64,000 nucleotides of DNA from an uncultured Faecalibacterium sp. (GTDB taxonomy: Bacteria; Bacillota; Clostridia; Oscillospirales; Ruminococcaceae). This document shows, in pieces, positions 58,893 through 64,000 of this stretch. The translations under genes were made by a program, and so were the position numbers. The notes beneath the pieces were generated by a model. It searched no databases. It had not been told where the DNA came from and saw only the letters and a program-made list of their open reading frames with translations. The DNA is taken from positions 25,146 to 89,145 of the forward strand of contig CAJFNF010000002.1 of NCBI GenBank assembly GCA_904394215.1, written 5' to 3'. Within the stretch, counting starts at the first letter, position 1. Each line of letters opens with the position of its first letter.

Positions 58893-61800
58893 TTAGTTGC
58901 AAAGGGTATCTTTGGCGAGGACATCCCGGCGGCTCGGGTCCACCACAAAGCTGACGCCCGCCATCTTGTCCAGCAGGGCGTCTGCATCGTGGGCCAGCTT
59001 GTACTCCATTTCGTCCCGGTAGAGGGGGATTACCTGGTAGAAGTTGACCTCTTCGCCGCCGGGCAAAACGCAGATCTCGCCGCCTTCCAAGACCACATCC
59101 TGTGGGCCGACGAGGATGGCGGCACAGAGTTCTGTGCCCTCTGCAAAGGGGGACTGCTTGTCCATGGTGTGGCCAAAGCCCAGCCAGGTATCCTCCGCAA
59201 TGGGCAGACGGGCCAGCACTTTCAAAAGGCCGATGGGCCAGTACCACCGCTCATCCTTCAAAGAGTCCTGATCCAGTTTCCAGTCCGGCGGCAGGGCGAT
59301 GGCCAGCTCGGCCCGCTCCAGTTTGTATTCCGCCAGCTCCGCCGGCACATTCATCCGGTGAGCGCCCATACCCATGGTCACCAGGGTGTAATAGTCCCGC
59401 TTCTCAGAGGGCGGCACCATGCAGATGTCCACATGGATGTCAGGGGAGACCAGCTCGTGAAAGACCATCTCCACCGGGCCAAAGGCCTTGCCGATGTGCT
59501 GCTCGATCGCAGACATCTCATCCTCTGAATAAACCTCCGGCGCACTGCTTTTCCTTGAGGACCAGATGGCGTCCGACTTTGTGCCGTCCGGGTTCAGGAA
59601 AAGCTCAAAATAGGCGTTGTCTCCCGGCTGCTGGTAGACAAGGCTGATTCGGTGGTTCTGCTCCACAAACACTGCAGCCAGAGTTCCTTCCGGCTCCCCT
59701 TCGGGTGTGTGGGTCAGCCATTCCCCGCTGTCCAGCTGCTCTTTCAACTGCCCCAGCCAGTCGGTTCCCATCTTGGAGAGCCCGGCTTCGTTCATCCGGA
59801 AAGAGATTTGCACCGGGTGCCCCTGCACCGGGTAGTGAAGGTCGCAGCAGGGGGCGTTTTTCTGGTAATCATGTTGTTCCGGGTGGAACAGCTGGTAAAA
59901 GGCGTCGAGCCCCGCTTCGTCCACCCGAATGCAGGCAATAGAACGCTGTTTGTCATCCGCATCCTTGTCCAGCCCCTGCTGGAGGGTCTGGTCAGCATCG
60001 GGGTTAATCCAATGATATTCCATCTGTTCCAGGGTGGCTCCGGCTTGGATCTCCTGCCGCAAGGTCAGGAACTCGTAATCTTCCGGCTCCAGCTCCAATC
60101 CCTGCCTGACGGCGTCCAGCGCACCTGCTTTATCTCCAAAATGTGCCCGCAACTTGCCTGCCTGCAGCCAGATCCAGGGATAGTCCGGCTCCTCCCGGGC
60201 GCCTTTTTCTGCATAGTCCCGGGCTTCTTCCAGCCGGCCGCAGTACATCAGGGCCACCGAATAGCGGTAGTACCAGGTGGCGCAGCCTGCGGCGTTCTGC
60301 TCCGAATCCTTCATCCACTCTGCCGCTTGATAGTAGTGGATATAGTCGTCAATGTTGTTGCAGGCGAAGGCATACCAAAGGGCGATCTGCAAATCCTGAC
60401 GGGCCTGCTTTTCGCTGAACTTTCTTTCTTCCACGCCGTTTTTGACGAAATCTTCCAGCCAGTGGAGCATTTTCCAGAAGTAGCCGGAAACTCCATCGTC
60501 AAAGGATGCCAGGGTTTGGATATCCTTCGCCGAGAGGAGAGACCCGGTGTCCTCATGGATCTCCGGCTCCGGTTCTTCCTCGTCCAGCAGAGGCACGCCC
60601 CCCACATCCCGCCGGAAGGTGTGGAAATGGGCATAGGGCAGGCCGCTTTCTGCAAAGAATGCCTGTGCCGCTGTCAGCACAGCGGGCAGATCCCAGGCGA
60701 TGAAATCCAGATAGCCGTGGTACAGGCCGTCAGCCCCGCCCAGGAAGGTGACCGCTTCCTCTCCTGCCTCCCGCAGGATAGAATCCCGCAGGTTATCCCG
60801 GAAATCCAGTATGGCCTTGTCCCGGTCCTCGCCGGCAAAACCGGACAGGGGATAGCAGAGGAACCCTGCCGCGATGCCGTCCCGGTGGTATTCGTCCATC
60901 ACATCACTGCGGGCGCTCAGATAGTCGTTGATGAGCACCGGCAGCCGGCAGGTGCCGGTGTAGACATCCAGCCGCCAGTCGGCATCGGGGTCCTGCACCG
61001 GTTCCAGCTCATAGGCGAGATAACTGTTTTCCAGATAGTCGCTGCCCTCCCGCCAGAGGGTGTAGCCCATACTTTTCAGCAGCTGGGGCAGTTCGGAAAG
61101 GAGCCTGGCCGGTTCGTCCTTGGGCTCTGGATCAACATTCAGACCGGCAATCAAGGCGATGGCGGCCACTTCTCCGATGGTTTGATCCACCAGCATCGAG
61201 AGGGCCCACCACACCCGGTCGGCGTCCTCCTGCAGAAGGCCCTTCAGCTTCTCGCAGGAAAGAACCAGGTTTATCTGCTGATGGCCGGTGGGTTCCACCC
61301 ACATCTGGACATCCTCGGCCCGGATTTCGAGGTCCCCGGCCCGCAGCATAAAGCTCTCACAGGGCTGGCGGCCCACCCGGATGTCCCAGTGTTCCAGCAC
61401 CGATGCCGGTGCCTGCTGCTGGAAATACACCAGCGGGAACAGGTGGTGGAGAAGCCCCTCCGGACTGAGCACCAGCTCATATTTTTCCCCCTCGAAGCCC
61501 AGCTCCAGGGAAACATCCGGCAGGGCGGTTTTCAGGGCTTCGCCGCATTTTTCCAGCAGTTCCTCGCCCCGCTGGTGGTCCGGGTCGTTGTCCATGATGT
61601 GCCGCAACTCGGCCTCAATCTGAGCAAATGCAACCCAGGCTTCCTGGGTCCGCTGCCGGAAGTTTTTATCAAACCGGGGCAGGGCCAGATAGTGGCGGCA
61701 GGCGTCGATGTACTGCTGGGTGTCCTGATCGCCGGGGCGGGCTTTCAGGGCCCGTTCGAAGTAACGCAGGGCAGGGCCCTCCTGATCCAGGTAATAGTAG

Positions 61801-62051
61801 GCGGAAGCCATTCGGTAATTCCAGCAGTGATCTTCCCCCAGTTCCTCCTGGTGGGGCTGGAGCAGATCCAGAGCTTTTTGGTAGAGGGGCCGTCCTGCCG
61901 CTCCGATTTCGGCAATGGATATGTAGGCCTTGGCCAGTTCGCTGTCCAGTTCCGGGGTGCGCTCCTCGGCAGGGAGGGCTTCCAGGGTGTCGATTACTTT
62001 CTGAACTTCATTCTGTTCGAACCACAGCTGGCATTGTTTCAGCAGTTCCAT
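58893..62051 (-). CDS. Large TPR protein with C-terminal SUFU-like domain
   Basis: This 1052-residue cytoplasmic protein has TPR-like repeats at its N-terminus (about residues 1-125: LYQKALDLLQPHQEELG, ALRYFERALKARPGD) and again in the middle (about 590-680: ARDYAEKGAREEPDYPWIW, ALDAVRQGLELEPEDYEF). A DUF4026-like region lies between them and a suppressor-of-fused-like domain at the C-terminus (about 850-1040: DIHVDICMVPPSEKRDYYTLVTMGMG, then WLGFGHTM). Bacterial SUFU domains occur often as immunity proteins in polymorphic-toxin loci, but the large TPR scaffold here is not typical of one. The minus-strand neighbours all look co-transcribed. Confidence 0.75.
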   Translation of the reverse strand: MELLKQCQLWFEQNEVQKVIDTLEALPAEERTPELDSELAKAYISIAEIGAAGRPLYQKALDLLQPHQEELGEDHCWNYRMASAYYYLDQEGPALRYFERALKARPGDQDTQQYIDACRHYLALPRFDKNFRQRTQEAWVAFAQIEAELRHIMDNDPDHQRGEELLEKCGEALKTALPDVSLELGFEGEKYELVLSPEGLLHHLFPLVYFQQQAPASVLEHWDIRVGRQPCESFMLRAGDLEIRAEDVQMWVEPTGHQQINLVLSCEKLKGLLQEDADRVWWALSMLVDQTIGEVAAIALIAGLNVDPEPKDEPARLLSELPQLLKSMGYTLWREGSDYLENSYLAYELEPVQDPDADWRLDVYTGTCRLPVLINDYLSARSDVMDEYHRDGIAAGFLCYPLSGFAGEDRDKAILDFRDNLRDSILREAGEEAVTFLGGADGLYHGYLDFIAWDLPAVLTAAQAFFAESGLPYAHFHTFRRDVGGVPLLDEEEPEPEIHEDTGSLLSAKDIQTLASFDDGVSGYFWKMLHWLEDFVKNGVEERKFSEKQARQDLQIALWYAFACNNIDDYIHYYQAAEWMKDSEQNAAGCATWYYRYSVALMYCGRLEEARDYAEKGAREEPDYPWIWLQAGKLRAHFGDKAGALDAVRQGLELEPEDYEFLTLRQEIQAGATLEQMEYHWINPDADQTLQQGLDKDADDKQRSIACIRVDEAGLDAFYQLFHPEQHDYQKNAPCCDLHYPVQGHPVQISFRMNEAGLSKMGTDWLGQLKEQLDSGEWLTHTPEGEPEGTLAAVFVEQNHRISLVYQQPGDNAYFELFLNPDGTKSDAIWSSRKSSAPEVYSEDEMSAIEQHIGKAFGPVEMVFHELVSPDIHVDICMVPPSEKRDYYTLVTMGMGAHRMNVPAELAEYKLERAELAIALPPDWKLDQDSLKDERWYWPIGLLKVLARLPIAEDTWLGFGHTMDKQSPFAEGTELCAAILVGPQDVVLEGGEICVLPGGEEVNFYQVIPLYRDEMEYKLAHDADALLDKMAGVSFVVDPSRRDVLAKDTLCN

Positions 62052-62094
62052 ACGAAATACTCCTTTTCAGCATCTCCTATTTCCTGGCGGCTTC

Positions 62095-62580
62095 TTACTT
62101 TTTGGCAAACTGATTGTTAAAGAATGCAGTGAAGGCATCCAGTTCTTCCTTCTGTTCCAGATAGATATAGAGGCTTTCATCGTCCAGCCATTCATAGGCG
62201 TTGATGGCAATATAGCTGCTGCGGTCGGGATAAATGATGAAGGCATCATTGGGGTATTTGCTGCGATATGCCTTGTGAATTTCATCCCGGCGGTAACAGG
62301 CGGGGCTCCCGCAGCCGGAAAGATCCGGCACGGTGGGGAGAACCACAATGGTCCGGGCATCCTGGTTCCATCCCACAATGAGGTTGCCGATTTTGGTTTT
62401 GCTGCCGTGGACAAAGCCGTAGTTGAAGCGGCTGACATCTTCGGTGTAGCCCACAATCAGCCGGTAAGCATCTCCGTTTTCTACGGCCTGGCAGAACAGC
62501 TGGCGGATCTTCTGCCGGTTTGCATTGCTTTTTTCCATGTCAGGCTGGGGGCCCTGAAACAGTTTGCTGAAAAATCCCAT
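62095..62580 (-). CDS. Small cytoplasmic protein, unknown
   Basis: This 161-residue protein starts MGFFSKLFQGPQPD behind AGGAGG, a common start for small regulatory or phage-shock-like proteins, though no family is recognised. No membrane segment or signal is seen. Two cysteines are close together (SGCGSPACYRRDE). It lies 43 bp before the large TPR/SUFU gene and 17 bp after the SUMF-like gene, in a run of minus-strand genes. Confidence 0.7.
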   Translation of the reverse strand: MGFFSKLFQGPQPDMEKSNANRQKIRQLFCQAVENGDAYRLIVGYTEDVSRFNYGFVHGSKTKIGNLIVGWNQDARTIVVLPTVPDLSGCGSPACYRRDEIHKAYRSKYPNDAFIIYPDRSSYIAINAYEWLDDESLYIYLEQKEELDAFTAFFNNQFAKK

Positions 62581-62597
62581 GGTTGTATCCTCCTGGT

Positions 62598-63590
62598 TCA
62601 TTGAAATTTTATTTCTCGATCCACCCGGATCACCGGGCGGAAAAAGTCATAGTCATTGTGGATCTCGTTGTCCTCCCGAACCTCCGGCCTACAGTGAGGA
62701 GAACAGGGCAAATATCCAAGCAGCGGCCCCATACCGCCGCAGATATTGCCGCCGCCGTCGCCGCCGCAGGTGGTCAATGTTTTCCCGTCCACCAGCTCCC
62801 GCTTGTAGGGATCGTAAGCGATGGACAGGCCGAAGAAGTTGGGCTGCTCCATGTCGTATAGCTTGCCCTGCTCTTCCTCGCTTTCAAAGTGGTGCAGATG
62901 CATGGCGTAGTCCAGTCCATCCCCCCAGGGAAACAGGGTGCGGCATCCGCCCCCGGCCAGATAGGCCCACTCGTCCGGTGTGGGGAGGGTGGCTGCCAGC
63001 TCCCATACCAGGGACAGCAGAAATTTCGGGTAGGTCATCCGGTGGCACAGCCACGCCTGCCAGTTATCACCGTTGCGTTCAAAGCGGACCGTTTCGTGGA
63101 TCTCAAAGCTCTGGCCGTCCCGGCCCGCCAACTTCTGCAAAGCATCCAGCCAGTCCGGGTGGGCGGTGATGCGAGGGTCGTTCATGGGTACGCGTTCCCA
63201 GCCGATTTTCTCCAACTTACGGCCCACCAGCATGGGGCCGATGGTCACCTGTCGTACCGGGGTCATACCCTGCCGGAGAAAATTCTCCGCAGTGCCTTCA
63301 TATTCGATTTCCGCAAAAAGATCCGCCAGTTCCTCTAGGTTAGCCTTGTCCATCCCCTGGATAAAGCCCTCCCAGCCAAGGGTTATGGTACCCCCTGGGA
63401 CAAAGACAAACTCCCGGCCCGCTTTTTCAAAGACGCCGGTGGTACAGCTCTGCCCCCAGCGGGAAAAGGCATATAGGTCTTTGAACGTCAAATGATAACG
63501 GGCCGCCAGCGTCTGCATCAGCAGGAGCTTATCGGACAGTTTCAGCCGGTCGAATTGGGGACGAAATAGTTTTTCGTTCATAGCTTTCAC
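62598..63590 (-). CDS. SUMF1/formylglycine-generating-enzyme-like protein
   Basis: The 330-residue product contains sequences of the SUMF/FGE-sulfatase-modifying fold: EFVFVPGGTITLGWEGF in the first part and LPTPDEWAYLAGGGCRTLFPWGDGLDY with GKTLTTCGGDGGGNICGG later. It lacks the RLPTEAEWE-type consensus of true formylglycine enzymes, and the Cys pair is in an unusual context, so enzymatic activity is doubtful; these folds are also used as sensor or scaffold domains. The start could be MKAMNEK or MNEK. It is preceded by the partial gene at the window edge. Confidence 0.72.
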   Translation of the reverse strand: MKAMNEKLFRPQFDRLKLSDKLLLMQTLAARYHLTFKDLYAFSRWGQSCTTGVFEKAGREFVFVPGGTITLGWEGFIQGMDKANLEELADLFAEIEYEGTAENFLRQGMTPVRQVTIGPMLVGRKLEKIGWERVPMNDPRITAHPDWLDALQKLAGRDGQSFEIHETVRFERNGDNWQAWLCHRMTYPKFLLSLVWELAATLPTPDEWAYLAGGGCRTLFPWGDGLDYAMHLHHFESEEEQGKLYDMEQPNFFGLSIAYDPYKRELVDGKTLTTCGGDGGGNICGGMGPLLGYLPCSPHCRPEVREDNEIHNDYDFFRPVIRVDREIKFQ

Positions 63591-63608
63591 CTCACAGCTC
63601 CTGTCATC

Positions 63609-64000
63609 CTATTGAAAAATCCCCAAATATCGTTCCTTTAGTTCCTCCGGCGCTGATTCCACCACTTTCTGACCGCCCTTGGCGCTGGCTTTGCCCCAGA
63701 TCACATAGCAGACCGTTTCCCATGCATATTGCAGCACTTCCTCCGGGCTGGCTTCTGCTCCCTCGGCGGGTTCCTCGTCCTCGTCATCATCGTCATCCTC
63801 GTCGGAGGAAAAACCGCTTGGAACGATCTCGGCCAGGTGGATTTTTGCCTCCAGCAGAGCGTCCAGGCTTTCTGCGTTTGCCATCCACGCGGCATAGTCC
63901 CTGGAATACTTCATGTTCTGCATGGACAGCACCCCACGGACAAATACAGGGACGGTATCGGCGGTAAATCCAAACTGTTTCACATACTCCCGGAGGAATT
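63609..64000 (-). CDS. Unknown protein with acidic tract (5' partial)
   Basis: The frame is open to the window edge, so the N-terminus is missing; a GTG at 63983 is probably internal. The visible part (about 130 residues) includes an all-acidic run (SDEDDDDDEDEE) after a short helical segment and ends KERYLGIFQ. It probably belongs to the same transcript as the SUMF-like gene, 18 bp away. No family is recognised. Confidence 0.65.
   Translation of the reverse strand, partial: FLREYVKQFGFTADTVPVFVRGVLSMQNMKYSRDYAAWMANAESLDALLEAKIHLAEIVPSGFSSDEDDDDDEDEEPAEGAEASPEEVLQYAWETVCYVIWGKASAKGGQKVVESAPEELKERYLGIFQ

Noticed and set aside
59652-62120. Plus-strand frame of 822 codons opposite the SUFU/TPR gene
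   Set aside because: Composition is typical of an antisense frame; the minus strand has recognised domains and ribosome sites.

Overview
The window is GC-rich, densely packed bacterial DNA with low-GC-Firmicute biology: PTS permeases, Bce-type and Agr-type two-component systems, PRD, RpiR and MerR regulators, lipoproteins, an SLH-domain protein and no outer-membrane genes. The high GC content, the run of glycosidase operons and a lipoprotein FMN/FAD reductase suggest a gut Clostridium-class organism of the Oscillospiraceae/Ruminococcaceae (Faecalibacterium, Gemmiger, Subdoligranulum neighbourhood). That assignment is inference from gene content, not from a marker gene. Layout: 1-1961 holds the end of an oligopeptide ABC importer (two ATPases) and a small membrane protein. 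2051-5692 (minus) holds two intracellular alpha-glucosidases (GH31, GH13). 6010-10679 holds a two-component system followed by an efflux adaptor and a deleted, non-functional MacB exporter; 10698-11717 is an SLH protein. 12074-15091 is a divergent LysR regulator and secreted flavin reductase pair. 15386-21210 (minus) is a MerR / Old-Yellow-Enzyme / PTS / 6-phospho-beta-glucosidase locus in which both the MerR gene and the PTS gene are interrupted. 21469-25429 (minus) is a second PTS and 6-phospho-beta-glucosidase operon with a frameshifted RpiR regulator. 25843-31594 holds a small membrane protein, a C69 dipeptidase, an AgrA/AgrC-like pair, a VanZ-like protein and an anchored unknown. 32179-37408 is a Bce-type sensing and ABC module split by a 580-bp region of regular hairpins. 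37768-41762 is a PRD regulator divergent from a third 6-phospho-beta-glucosidase coupled to a 2-hydroxyacid dehydrogenase. 42401-45439 is a sugar ABC importer. 45615-46518 is a scar zone: an AT-rich DUF3784 gene, a MobA/MobL relaxase stub and a LysRS C-terminal stub. 46519-47520 is a medium-chain dehydrogenase. 47668-53726 is a sucrose/raffinose locus (AraC regulator, GH32, PTS, GH36). 54218-58502 encodes a membrane-tethered ECF sigma factor and two lipoproteins, one with an OmpA-like domain. 58893-64000 (minus) is a cluster with a TPR/SUFU-like protein, a SUMF-like protein and two unknowns. The main theme is oligosaccharide use: beta-glucosides enter through PTS permeases and are cut as phospho-sugars, alpha-glucosides are cut by GH31/GH13, and sucrose and alpha-galactosides by GH32/GH36, each under a local regulator. 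None of the three PTS permeases carries an EIIA domain, so a shared EIIA must be encoded elsewhere. The second theme is decay: a macB deletion, two single-base homopolymer frameshifts, an in-frame stop and several gene stubs. The two homopolymer cases could also be sequencing errors and should be verified on reads. The most unusual items are the covarying hairpin array (33879-34120), a shared operator/promoter architecture upstream of the two-component system and its efflux operon, the sigma factor fused to an extracellular sensor, and the SUFU/SUMF cluster.
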